From NCBI RefSeq assembly GCF_016920785.2, contig NW_024609880.1:54688121-54752120 (forward strand): 64,000 nt of DNA, in the 5' to 3' direction. Below are positions 13,101 through 23,800 of the stretch, piece after piece. The DNA is from Ixodes scapularis (lineage: Eukaryota; Arthropoda; Arachnida; Ixodida; Ixodidae). Each line of letters opens with the position of its first letter. Positions within the stretch are counted from its first letter, which is position 1. The notes under the pieces are model-generated. The model made no database searches and had not been told where the DNA came from. It saw only the letters and a program-made list of their open reading frames with translations. Both the position numbers and the translations under genes were made by a program.

Positions 13101-14650
13101 TGCCTGGATCGCCGGGTTTTTTCAAAGCTCCCGTTCTAATTGAAAAGGGTTCACCAATATCACTGCGACAAGCTAGCAGCTCTCCTCATTGCTTGTGACG
13201 CAAGAACGCCTTTCGTGAGGTGCATTCCCAGGTTGGTCTTCATCCCTGTAGGCGTCAATTATACAATTCACAGTCGTTAACAACCTTCTTTTTCCTATTG
13301 CCCTTTGCCGGTACATTTGAATGCTCAGATGTTCGATGCACTTCTATCAGCCCTCTCAAATATTTTTAATATCTGTCTGACGAATACAGAGAGACACCTG
13401 TGTTTGAGCAAGTCATTATTTTGTAGAATTGGTGGGTAATGTTTTGTAGGGTTGTTATTATCTGAACATCTTGAGCTGCTGAACTTTAGGGGGCAGAGGC
13501 ATTGTCAGGCACCACATCTTTATCTCTGCTGCCTATGCAGTAAATCTGAAAAACAAAAAGGAAAGAAACTGTGGACTGATTATTGCATTATCAACAGTAA
13601 GGGCTCGGCAGAAACTGTTTGGAGAAAGTTTGCAATAAATTTTGCTGTGTCATGCAGAGGTTTTACGGTTTCATTAAACAAAGAGATATCTATAGACTTG
13701 AGCGTGTTGGTAATCTACATTGAATTAAAACGAAAGAAACACACAAGAGGACGAAACAGACGACACAGCTTTGTCGTCTGTTTCGTCCTCTTGTGTGTTT
13801 CTTTCGTTTTAATTCAAAAAGAGATATTGCCTGCACTTCCTCACTAGCAGACGGCATGGAGGTGCAGTGTGGTGCCACAAGCACCGCAAGTGAGTTTTGG
13901 CCTCAGCATGGATCACAGTGTGCAGAAAAATCCGACCAGTGGCTTCGACGGTACTGCGCTCCACGCGGAGCAGCGTTTCAACTCAAATTGGCCGCGATAC
14001 TACTTTACCCAACACTGCGTTTTTGTAACAACTTTTCATAATCTCTAGTCTTGGAAACCGATTTTAAAACACACTGTGTTTAAGTGGATTCTTTGCTTTT
14101 TAGAGTGCAGCTCTTAGGCGCCCGTTTCCGGCTTGAGCAACATCATCGTCGCCATCAGCGTAACCAAAATGTGTCGACGTCGCCGTTAAGGTAACCGCGC
14201 GGTGCATTATGAGAAACGTCCCATAGTGCACTGGGAGGAGGGAAGAGGGAGGAAGATGAGGATGGAGGAGGAGGCGAGGAGCACGGGAGGAGTAGATGAG
14301 GGTATAGATGAGGAGGAGGGGCATACCGTCCCCTCCTCAAGAGCTGCGCTCTAATTGGGCATTACAGGGAGTTGTAAACGTCTGTCATATTTTTTGTAGC
14401 AACATAACCTATTGCTGCATGCATTCTACCCTTTTTCTGCAGCCCTCGTGCGGAGAGCGACGAGGACGAGGACATAGTTGATCAGGATGCGGGGTCCGAC
14501 TCCGACATGGAGGTGGATCACGAGCCTTCTCAGAAGCTGCCTGAGGAGGAGGCCTCAGCAGAAGCTCCTGTGGCTCATGCCACAACGAAGAAAGTAAAGT
14601 TGGCAAAAGCAAAGCATTTTGCCTGGCTAAGTGAGACGACAAAGTCCTAA
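1135..14650 (+). CDS. WDR75: WDR75-like WD-repeat nucleolar protein, C-terminal exons (5' part outside window)
   Basis: WDR75 (yeast Utp17/Nan1 family) is a WD40 subunit of the small-subunit processome. It acts in the nucleolus in pre-rRNA transcription and 18S processing. Seven exons join in phase: 1135-1226, 2178-2264, 4224-4390, 5387-5440, 6898-7041, 11094-11188, 14443-14650 (TAA). All have AG acceptors and GT donors (gtaagt, gtgagt, gtgagt, gtcagt, gtaagg, gtaggt). The first exon enters mid-codon after a pyrimidine-rich tract, so upstream exons lie left of the window. The translation gives last propeller blades (RSLAFGRG, then LIAWDVVSLS, then VTCLVTDPSSEFVAAF), an acidic linker, a TPFGVLVAQQ segment, HTLPSMTSLYQNFLSAFL, an acidic stretch and a terminal KHFAWL block. 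This order matches vertebrate WDR75 C-termini as I remember them. Introns are rich in mobile elements. Exact ends are inferred from splice consensus. Confidence 0.82.
1227..2177 (+). other. WDR75 intron, no further gene seen
   Basis: This intron lies between the 1135-1226 and 2178-2264 exons. It is AT-rich, and I see no supported gene or complete mobile element in it. Open frames here are short and lack recognisable domains. Confidence 0.5.
2265..4223 (+). other. WDR75 intron with a TAG/TTG-rich low-complexity tract
   Basis: The intron contains an imperfect GTAGTTGTAGTAG-type trinucleotide tract at about 2400-2450 and an A-run near 3411-3426. Sequence around 3540-3610 repeats CGGTTTTT/ATCGGTA motifs. 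Nothing here codes convincingly. Confidence 0.45.
4832..5102. repeat. Cluster of CTAAATTTAG-like palindromes at 26-bp spacing
   Basis: Seven CTAAATTTAG-like ten-mers start at 4832, 4858, 4947, 4973, 4999, 5067 and 5093. Within the groups (4832/4858, 4947/4973/4999, 5067/5093) the start-to-start distance is 26 bp each time. A similar motif with the flank GGGGAAATTG recurs near 38660 in the cytochrome c intron. It is probably a decayed tandem or dyad repeat of a mobile element. Confidence 0.55.
5717..6312. mobile_element. Foldback/MITE-like element, copy 1
   Basis: This copy starts at AGCGGAGGTGTTAAGGGCTAG and ends with CAGCTCCGCTGCTC followed by a T-run, so its ends are inverted (AGCGGAG/CTCCGCT). 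The centre (about 5938-6050) is an imperfect palindrome around ACGTGACGAGCGCAGCGCACG. Long blocks (TAGATGGCGGCAACCTTT, GTTGGGCG, ATCGTAGGAAAC) recur in the copy at 22971-23308, and the left end recurs at 11919. It has no transposase, so it is non-autonomous. Open frames in it are by-products of the repeat. Confidence 0.65.
7811..9122. mobile_element. Non-autonomous DNA element with CAGTGTTGCGGA inverted ends
   Basis: The left end reads CAGTGTTGCGGAGTTGCCAC. The right end, reverse-complemented, reads CAGTGTTGCGGAATGGGCAC. Near both ends there are repeated GGAATGGAAT motifs. The interior includes G-runs and a GGC/GGT run near 8186-8222 but no recognisable transposase. A CAG start suggests hAT or CACTA type, but I could not find a clear 8-bp target duplication, so the class is open. 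Confidence 0.55.
9556..9590. repeat. Perfect 17-bp hairpin
   Basis: Two perfect 17-base arms (TGTGCCACACCTGCACA and its complement) are separated by one base. It lies in a WDR75 intron, with no evidence of transcription as a small RNA. Confidence 0.7.
10101..10281. mobile_element. MITE with 25-bp terminal inverted repeats
   Basis: The element starts with ACCGTATTTATTTGATTATA. The reverse complement of its right end is the same, with A in place of the final T of GATTATA. At 181 bp without coding capacity, it is a typical MITE. A related single end (ACTGTATTTACTCGCATAAT) occurs at about 6467. Confidence 0.7.
11919..12015. repeat. Partial copy 3 of the AGCGGAGCTG foldback family
   Basis: The stretch from ACAGCGGAGCTGTTAGGGGC through the GCGACAGCGGCAACC block parallels 5730-5880 and 22971-23060. 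The right half is absent and replaced by an A/T-rich stretch. Confidence 0.55.
13680..13827. mobile_element. Perfect 45-bp foldback flanked by 10-bp direct repeats
   Basis: The arms 13721-13765 and 13772-13816 are perfect complements, separated by the 6-base loop CAGCTT. The whole is bracketed by AAAGAGATAT at 13680-13689 and 13818-13827, which looks like a target-site duplication. The arms carry the motif GAGGACGAAACAGACGAC, a weaker form of which occurs in the foldback element at 5717. Both strands therefore show the same spurious peptide. Confidence 0.75.
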
Positions 14651-14697
14651 CCACTTCACTAATGCCCATTGTCATGACTTAACAACACAAAATCCGT

Positions 14698-14703
14698 ATT
14701 AAA
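14698..14703 (+). terminator. WDR75 polyadenylation signal (ATTAAA)
   Basis: An ATTAAA hexamer lies 48 bp after the WDR75 stop codon. A T/GT-rich stretch (GCTTGTTGTC) follows about 20 bp later, as expected for cleavage. Confidence 0.6.
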
Positions 14704-14753
14704 GATATTTAAATTCTTCTACAAGCTTGTTGTCTTATTTCACACTTTTGGGG

Positions 14754-14937
14754 GATACTGTGGAGATTGGTTATAAAGGAGTCGGTTATAACGAAATAGC
14801 AGCTTCAGCGAAGCGATCACGATTTCCCATTCTCGGTTGCACTTCGTTCACCGAAGTTGGTTATAACGAAATAGCGGATATAGCGAAGTGATTTTTTGAT
14901 TCCCGTTGACTTCGTTACAACCGGTCTCGACAGTATC
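14754..14937. mobile_element. Pogo/Tc1-like MITE, copy 1
   Basis: The ends are imperfect inverted repeats: GATACTGTGGAGATTGGTTA at the left, and GATACTGTCGAGACCGGTTG as the reverse complement of the right. This is compatible with a TA target. The interior repeats GGTTATAACGAAATAGC, shared with the copy at 52612-52790. Confidence 0.6.
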
Positions 14938-15269
14938 ATTTTCAGCAACTGGCCACGGTTTGAGGGAGAATGACAGATTCTTCGTGGTGCAACAGCTGGG
15001 GTGGTGGGCTAAAGTAGTTGTATGTAAGAGGAATGTGTTAAAAATGTTTTAGTGCACAATTACATTCTTCCTGAAGCTGATTCTGATTTAGCCTTGAGAA
15101 GTGAAGCGTGCCACGGTCGAGATGGTGGGCTGGCTGTCAAACTTGTGCGAAGTGGGCTCCACTGTCCCCATAACGCTGGTTGGCTGAAAACAAACTACCC
15201 CTTAACTGCTCTGGAAGGGTTTGAATGCCATTCACTGTCTTTTCCAAAACTCCAAGCCAAGCCTCGAGC

Positions 15270-15840
15270 TTAAAGGGGTACTCCGGCGATTTGTGAGCTA
15301 CCTCAACTAACAATATTTTCTGACTCCCCGGCCTTTACCCTTTCTGGTATGCTATTTATTATCGTGAAATTCACAATAGTTATTGCGAAATCGGCAAACG
15401 AAAATGATGCAAAAACCAACATTCAAATATACCCGCACTTTTCAGTGCCGTGACGTCAGTGGAAGGCAAGCTTGCAAGTCGAGCAAGGAGCCAAAAAATA
15501 GAATATGCCAATCATTTGTTCCGTGCTGGAGCGCGGGGACTGGAGCGAGCTTCCAAAGCATTCATTTGACACCATGAAACTGCTTCGAATCAGTTGGGAA
15601 CAAATTCTACAGTCCAAAGAGTGAACCCCTGCACTCCCACTGACGTCACTTTTTCGTTGTTGCCAGTAGAGACTCAGTTTGAAAAACACGGTGAGGAGCA
15701 AAATTAATTCAATAACTTTGTGAAAAAAAATTATTTTGACCTAATATTTGGTATACTATTTTGGCGATGTTGTTTGGCGAGTTTAGCAAAATTTCAAGCA
15801 AATCGGGGACCATGAAGAAATCGGCGGAGTACCCTTTTAA
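15270..15840. mobile_element. TTAA-flanked MITE family A, copy 1
   Basis: The copy begins TTAAAGGGGTACTCCGGCGA and ends with the inverted counterpart, TCGGCGGAGTACCCTTTTAA. Its internal sequence matches 31780-32356 over its full length with scattered substitutions. TTAA borders are typical of piggyBac-type non-autonomous elements. It has no coding capacity. It abuts the LINE relic at 15841. Confidence 0.8.
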
Positions 15841-16745
15841 CTCTGGATGGCTCACCACTAAAGCACGTGCCCTCCACAGCCCTCCTTGGTGTCGTCCTTG
15901 ATAGCCGTCTCAAATTTGCCTCCCAGGTCCACAACCCCACATCGAAAGCAAGACGCATGCTGGGCTTTGTCACTCGAGTCACACAAGGGATGAAACCCAA
16001 CACCTTCCACCACCTTTACACTGCGCTGGTGCTGTCCCACCTAGAGTATTGCTCTGTGGTGGTACACCCAGCAAAAATATCTCGAAACTACACTACAAGG
16101 TGTGCAACGCATGCCGCCTACACTTACTGTCGCCGCAGTGTTTCCCCACCGTCAGTTCCACTCCCCTACAGAGAAGTGCCCCCTAGCCTCTAGTGACCTC
16201 CTAAAGACTGCTGCCTGGAGGAGCCTGCACCAGCGACAGCAAGTGGCATCTGTCTGGCTGTTTTGCAGGATTATGGGACTAAACCAACGGGAACTTATAA
16301 AGCCCCCAGAGTGAACAGAGGAACAGGTAGACTCCAGCCTGTGATGTCCTGAACATTACAAGAAGGGGAGCCCTGCCTGCTGAGGGCAGCTACACTTAGG
16401 AGGGGTCTCCCTCCAGACCTTGCCAAACATATTCCCTCTGTCTGTGTCCTCCTTTACCCTGTCCGTCGTTTTTTGCACTGTTTTAACCTTTTAGTCCCTC
16501 TGATCCCCAAGAGGTGAAGGTAGTAGCTCAAACGCTCTTCAGAGACCCCTCTAACAGTGTTTAAACTTTTCCCCCTATACTTTTAGCTTATTTATACTCC
16601 TTTTTCTCATTATTTTGTGCAATTGTACATATGTTGTAAGAGGTCACGGGTCGGTGTTGTGGGCACACTAGTTGCATGGGCATCAGCGTTCCCCCCAGCT
16701 TGCCTGTACATTTCTACCTTCAAAGTCCAATAAATAATATCAATA
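15841..16745 (+). pseudogene. LINE relic: C-terminal reverse transcriptase fragment and 3' UTR
   Basis: The frame at 15867-16193 encodes LLGVVLDSRLKFASQV, then KARRMLGFVTRVT and LYTALVLSHLEYCSVV. This is the thumb and post-catalytic region of Jockey/CR1-type non-LTR reverse transcriptases. The polymerase core is missing, so the copy is 5'-truncated, and the frame breaks after about 16120. The remainder looks like 3' UTR ending AATAAATAATATCAATAT at about 16745. It is dead. Confidence 0.7.
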
Positions 16746-16854
16746 TAAAAATTTACCACAAAAAATAACAGCAGGAGAGAAGACTCTGAGACCTTTGAGG
16801 CCTTTAAGGAGGCTTAATTTCACCAGCTGTAAATTGCAGAAGCTTGAAAAACAA

Positions 16855-17110
16855 TAAGGGGAAAAGAAAAGACTCGAGGTACACCGAAGCACTTGTGAGT
16901 TGTGAATGCGAAAGCATGAATGACGTTCTTGCGTGCGTTCAGCCAAACGCTTCCTTTTCCCGGTGCGCTCTGGTGCGGGCACGTAGCGCCATGGGGTGGC
17001 TCTCTTTGAAACTGACGTGCCTCGGCCATTGGGAGCCTCGTTCCTCGAGACTGTGACGCGCGCCAGCCAATGGGAGCCCTATCTATTAGATTTCGGCTTC
17101 ACTCGGAGAG
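16855..17110 (+). repeat. Interspersed repeat, copy 2 (pair of 30-350)
   Basis: It contains the GTTGTGAATGCGAAAGCATG, CCATGGGGTGGC and CCAATGGGAGCCC blocks of the minus-strand copy at 30-350, in the same order. It lies between WDR75 and MMTAG2. A TGACGTC near 17146 is just outside. Confidence 0.5.
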
Positions 17111-17868
17111 GAGAATTTATTTACCGTTTGGCTCGGCGCTGATGACGTCTGCTCGCTCCATGGGACAGTTAATGCTTTCGTACTAAAACTAGGAAAGGAG
17201 GATGTGGTGACGCTAGGCACGGCGTCGCTTGACTGTGGCAAATATTTTATACCGTCTTCGCATTTTGCATTTTGTTTATTTTAATCCACTGAATTCAAAA
17301 CCGAAACCAACTTTTGGTGACGGTAATTAAAAAGTTATAAATATATTTTATGTAATGTATAGTCTCCAAAGTTTTGTAGCGGTAATTAAAACATAAAATA
17401 TAAAATTATATTATTTTATACAAAATATAATCTTTCACTAACCGAAACTCGTTGATAAACACCGGCTGGTGAATCCAACAACAATGTCTGGAGATCCAAA
17501 CAGAGCCAAGCCGATACCAGCCACTCGTGTGGGACGCTTGCTCGGGCGCTTGCATGACTGTGGCTGATATTTTTTGCTTCTGTCCGTCTCGTACAGCATA
17601 TCTGATAGATATCCGCCATTTACTCTTCGTTTTCTGTGTAGTACGATAACACTACAGAAGAAGAAGTAGGTGCTTAAACAGGGGTGCAACGATGCAACGA
17701 GCTACAGTCTGCTGAGATCTCTCGTTCATTACGGTTCCACAAAGGTAAACCGCGATCAGGCCGCTGCTCTTAAATGTCGTCCGCCTTATCTGCCTGAAAA
17801 AAAATCGACTTCAACCATAGCTTCGCATTAAAATGGTTGGTTTGTGTTCCGCTGTAGGTTCCGTGGCC

Positions 17869-20800
17869 ATGTATCACCCCGTGCGCGGCGGTTCCAGAGG
17901 CGGCGCTGATCAATTCAACTGGGACGACGTCAAAGACGACAAGTATCGAGAGAACTACCTGGGTATGCGACCTTCCTGGGCTTTCACTTATCTGTGATGC
18001 CAACAGACGCATCACTCCATCGCCGACAAGGTGGGAAAGGCAGGGAGGCGCTTCAGTTGTCCCACCCCCATCTCGAGCTTCTTACCTTCGACTCCGCTTG
18101 GGCGTCTCGTGCTCCTCGGGTAGCGTGTGCGGTGGTATAGACCTATTCCTAAATTACCCAAGCATCAAGGGAAATGCAGGGAATGGTGTTTCAAGCGCCG
18201 CACGTGCTGGCCTCAGCAGTAGTAACTTTTCCAAAGCAAATACCTAAACCAAATGGCATCTTGAACGCGCGTTCGTCAACGTTTTATTTTGGTTATTTAC
18301 TTCGAATCTTTTATACGGGGAAGGCGTACCCGTGTGGCCCGTGGATCACCCTTCCCTGCATTTTCCTTGATGCTTGGGTAATGTAGCAATAGGTCTATTG
18401 CAGCCAAAGTGCTGCGGAAAGCATGGAGGCCGGGCGTTCGAAAAGCACCACCTTCCGTTCTCATCCTTTCGGAGTGTAGTGTGGGGTCTGGGGCTTTGAA
18501 AAACGTTAGAATTCTAATAGGCCTCTACAATCTTCAGTCATATTATTATAATTATTTTTTTGTCTTTGAGCAGTAGGGTCAGCTCTGGAAGCTTAGTTCC
18601 TAATAAATTGGAAATTCAAATGTTACGCACGTAGGAGATGACTGCTCGTCTGAGCACCTTGGTTACCATAGGAAACATCTCAAACAAACTTTGAGTAGAC
18701 CTTTTTTCAGATTTGTGCGCCATCTGTGGGACGTTGCACCAACCTCTCCCTAGCCTCAAACATGGCGACTCATGTTTGAGGTTACGAGCAAAGCGCTGCT
18801 ATGGGAAAGTGATGCTACTCTACGGCTCTGTCTCGCTGCGCAATCAACGGAGAAGTAAGGAACCTGCCAGAGTAAATGTACTGATTGTGTTATTTATTTT
18901 TCTCAATATCAAGTTTTTACGGCGAATCTTGAAATAACTGTAGCAAACGGTTTTTCCGGTGACTATGTTCTTGGTGTCGTTTCGGTCATTTTGAACGGAA
19001 ACAACTCGATTGTCTGAACCAGGCTTGCTAAAATGATGCGCTTTGAAATACCGAACACCACCACCTCGTTTCTAAACAAACATCCTAAGGACTAGCGCAG
19101 ATAATGCTATGCAGGCAGAGCGGAGACTGTGGGGAAGCCTCAAGCAGGATGCGGAGGGTCGGTAGTTTGCGTGGCCTCCGAGGGATAACGCTAATAATAA
19201 ATAAAGGTCTTTTGTGTTAGTGTGTTCATCAGACAGGTTTCATTTCAGATTTAGTCGTGATGGGGAGTCACAAACTACTGTGGGTTCGATCTAAGTATTG
19301 TATTGTAGTGTGGCAGTTGATCTAACAATAATCGGTGTCACTGGAAGTACATAAGAATATGTCTAACCTAAAAAACTAGAAGAGAAAAAAAAAAAAAAAA
19401 AAAAACGCCTCTCCCCTTGATGGCAAAGTACTGCAAGCGAAAATTGGTCCCCAGATTTTGAAAAATAAACTATTGTAATTATTTGCACATCATATTGTAT
19501 TATGTAAAAGGGTTGTTGTGAAAAGCTTCTTTTTTTTTTTTTTTTTTTTTTAGTGAAGACGGCCACACAAGGCAAAAAACCTGCAACTCACAACGTTCAA
19601 AAAACAACAACATAAGGTTCAATTTTTGTGTACGAGCATTTTAGTATAAGTGTAAGTATCGACATGAAACAGTAAGCCAAAAAATATTTACTGTTTCCTA
19701 ATTCCTTTTGATGCATTGGGGTCTGGTGCAGTCAATTTTTATATTTTCAACTTCGAAACTTTTAATATAATATTTACTATTAGATTAAACAAAAATATAT
19801 CACTGTGAGTGAAACTTCTCTTAGTTTAATTGCCGCGTACAATTTTGTACAATTTTCATGTATATAATAGGCTTTGGGACAGCACAGGATTTCGGGGTGT
19901 GCGTTGGAGAATTTCATTTACTACTTATTTCTTAAGTCGTAAAAATACCGCCCTCTCCTACTCCCCCCCCCCCCCCCCCCCCCTTGGTCAGGGTGTCCCG
20001 CATTTCGCCGGCAGGAAGGTGGTCACTCTAACCGTCACTGACTCGTAACTGAGGTTGTAATACGGTATTAGTAACGTTTTAAAACCTCAGTTCAAAGTCA
20101 ACTCCTGTCACGTTGTGCATGTTCCTTTTCTACATTTTTGTTCCTGAGCAACGTAAGTTTTTCATTGTGCTTAACATATACCAACTGGCCTATTTCTTTA
20201 TCTTAGGATTTAAAGTGTTTCTGAAAATTTCTCACCTCCGCACAAACTCAGCACCTTGACCTTTTGCAAAGAATCTTTCTGCACAAACTTGGCACCTTGA
20301 CCTTTTGTAGAGATTCGCATATTCTTAACCCTGTCCAAGCTCAACATTTTTTTTTTTGAATACAGAAGTATTTTTTTTTCACTGAACACGGGAATGACTA
20401 GCTTCAACTTGCGGTGGCGCTAGTCATCTCAACATTAGAGACACCTCTTTTGTGAATCTGTCCCACTCCATAGCCTAGCTGCTTTTGCACCAGAAACACC
20501 GGATCCAATCTCTAAGTATTGAGATTTACTGTCTTCTTAGCCCTGTGCACCATGCATGTACTAGTTTGATGTACAAGTAAGAATATTGTCAACAATATTA
20601 TTATTACTATATTATTACAAAGTGTTGACATACGGACCAAAACCCATGCACGGGTCAGACTTGCATTCGAGCCTCGTTAAAGACATGTTGCTAACTGAAC
20701 CAACGTTTGACATGGGTATGCAATGGGCTAAAGGGGGCTGAAAAGAAACAAGAGACTTTGAGAGACCATTATGTCAGAACGCCTGCGACTGGATGTGAAA

Positions 20801-23800
20801 AGAACCTTGAAACAACCAAAAGTAGAAGAGATAGGGAAAGAGGTCAGGTGTTTTAACATAGTGGTAAACTTACACCAGCTTGCCTGCACCCTCACTGTGT
20901 TTTTGTTTGAGAGAGTTTGAACTATAGATCTAGCTAAGTGTTCTTGTAGAGTGCGAGTTTGAAATGACGCTATCTGTAGTCATTGACAGAATAAGAATTG
21001 TGTCTGCGACCGTTCGAACCATTCTAATTGGGTCTGCGGCTATAGCAGCCGCGTGTGGCGAGAGCAGTTGAAGCTGGACCCTGGGGTCTGTCCTTCCCTG
21101 CCAGGGCACTCCCTCAGGGCCCCCGTGGGCCGCTGGCAGAAGGGCAAGGACCTGACCTGGTACGCCAAGGACCCCAAGGCCCAGGGCGCGGAGGCAAGGG
21201 CCGCGGCACGGGAAAGCGAGCTGGCGGCCGCCAAGAAGGCAGAGGAAGAGGCTATGCTGAGCGCGCTGTGAGTGCTCCCACAAAAGTAATAATGATATCG
21301 AGTTGACCTCTGACGGGGCGATCGAGGGAAAAGACCGCCAGACGCATCCCTCGGATATGTGGCATCCAAAGAATGTGATGCATTAGCCTTGCTCCACAGA
21401 AAAAGTGTTCTGCGAGGTTGCTCTAAACCAAAATTACTTGAATTTCTTTCTTGTTTTTTTAACTGACTTACTTTTTTGGTTGCTTCAGTTAGATTATGAT
21501 CATTGCGACTTCTCTTACTTTTTGTGTGCCACCTAAGATGAAGAGGGAGGGGCGAGGAATGCGGCTGCAAAATGAGAATACCGGGACCAGCCACGACAGA
21601 AAGCCAATTGCCACTACACGGCGGTCGACGGGCAGTTCAAGCACCAGTTTACGGACAGTGTTCACGGACAAGGCGTTCTGAATGCTACGTATCTTCAACA
21701 CCTTTAGGGAATGCTAAAAAGACAGTCATTTCTTGGCTCGGATATCTTGCCGGAACATATGCAAAGTTTGCAGAGGTTTGTGGATTGTGCCTTTTAGCAC
21801 GTGTGATTGTTCTGGTCACAGGATGTGACCTTTTGGTGGTCCTGCTGCCCCCTCTTCAATGATGAACATCCCAAACTCCAGGCATCTGCGAAGCTTTCTG
21901 TCCGCATGTGGATGTAATTTGTGCGATGCTTTCTCGTAACGTGGCATGGATGTTTTTGCACTATGTTGTGAAAACTAGAGGCAGGAAATGTGAGGTACTG
22001 GAAAGGTTTAGTTTACACAGACACTCGCTCGACGAGATTGCTGTCCACACCTGAGGTGTAATGGGAAACATTGTACGGTCTGAATGTGGATACAAATTCT
22101 TTGAATGTGAATATCGAAATTTCTCTCCATGCCGGACTCTGGTTATTTGCTGGGACGTGTCTCATGTGTGCTCTGTTTGCTTTTTTTTTTTGTAGGGGGT
22201 TTTCGGTGCCAGCTAAGCCAACGCACCAGCCTTTGTCGAGGGAGGTAAGTCGTTTTTCCACATACACAGGGTTCACTGGATTTGACTGGAAGTGGGGCCT
22301 TTTATTCGTTCTTATGGCCCTGATGGATGTTGTTGCCCATAAACAGGCTGCCTGAATTGGTTTTCTCGGAATGGAGACTGTACTCGGCATAAACTATTCC
22401 ATGCTGCACTGTCAAGGCAATACAGTAGAACCATCTTAGATATGTTTCCGGCTTTTATGTTAAAAACCGCCGCTCCTACCAAGCTCCCAGCCCTTGGGGC
22501 CTTCTTGTTTTTTTACGTTTTCCCGGATTACACTTTTTTTTTTCGCGATCCCCTGAAAAATGTATCAACAAGGTACTACTGTAGTAGCTTTCACAGTGCT
22601 GTAATCTCGCGCTACCGCAAGAGCTTGTGGCTTCATCTTGCATCTCATTCGCACACGCTCGCGCAAGTGGTTTGAACAGTATTGGAGTGCTGTGTAAGCC
22701 ATGCTAGCCTTCACACCGTAGCACAGAATGGTTGACGCTAAGAACAGGTGTTTGAAAAGGTGGTTGATTTTAAGTAAAAATAGGTGCCCTTCTTCGTTTG
22801 TGTGTTTTTGAAAGGATAAGTTTTAACTTACTAAGTTGATATCCAGGGAAGAGGTTTTTATTTCATTGGGTTACAACAAACATTTTGCAGAAGGCATTTT
22901 GTGTTTATGACTTGTATGTTCTTCTGTTTCAGTTTTTTTACTTGTATGTTCTTCTGTTTCAGTTTTTTTACAGCGGAGCTATTAAGGGCTAAGTTCCCCA
23001 GGATTCTGTCCGTGTATGTCGACACAAACCTACCTGGACAGCTACCACCATCTATAAGCGACGGCGGCAAGCATAGAACCAGTATGGTTTCCGCCGTCGC
23101 TCGTAGATGGCGGCAACCTTTCCAGCTATAATAGAAGAATTGATAGTTGGGCGCGTTGGTGGGAATTCATCGTAGGAAACAGCGCGAAAAACAGACGACG
23201 ACGAAGAGGAAGCACACAGTGTATCGAGTACAGCTCCGCTGGTCTTCCTTTTTCACGAGAGTGGAAAGGCTGAACAATTTTTTTCCTTCTTTTTTTTTTT
23301 TTTTTAAAGGGGCGGTGCAACGATTTTATGATTAAAATAATTTGCATGTCGTCATTTTTATGTTGTTTATCGTGTCCCGGAGGATAGAAAAAACACCTCC
23401 TTCATTAAAAATGTCGCAATTCCGCTGCATAATCGCAAAGCAAAAGTCGAGCTTTTTCCCCCACCTACAGCCCCAAGTGGCAGCCGAAGGAACTACGGCG
23501 AAAAAATTACGTGACCGCGCTCGGCTCTAAGCTGCAGCATAACGCCCGCTAATGTTTGCAGAGAGAGGGAGAGGAAGCGTCCTCCGAGGGAGCACATGGG
23601 AAGCTACACGGCACCCCAAGTTACGTCACTAAGAGGGGGACTAGGTGTGACCCTGATGGATGGGAGTGAGTTGAGGGGTGCCAGAAATGCCAATATTTAT
23701 CTTTTTTTTTTTACACAACAACTAGGACACGCAGGTGAAATCGGTTTTCTGTTCTTTACTTCAGAAGTGTCAGAGGGCAACTTCAAGAAATATTTGACCG

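Noticed and set aside
13452..13884. Open frames on both strands sharing the same peptide
   Set aside because: The shared peptide is produced by the perfect inverted repeat at 13721-13816, not by a gene.
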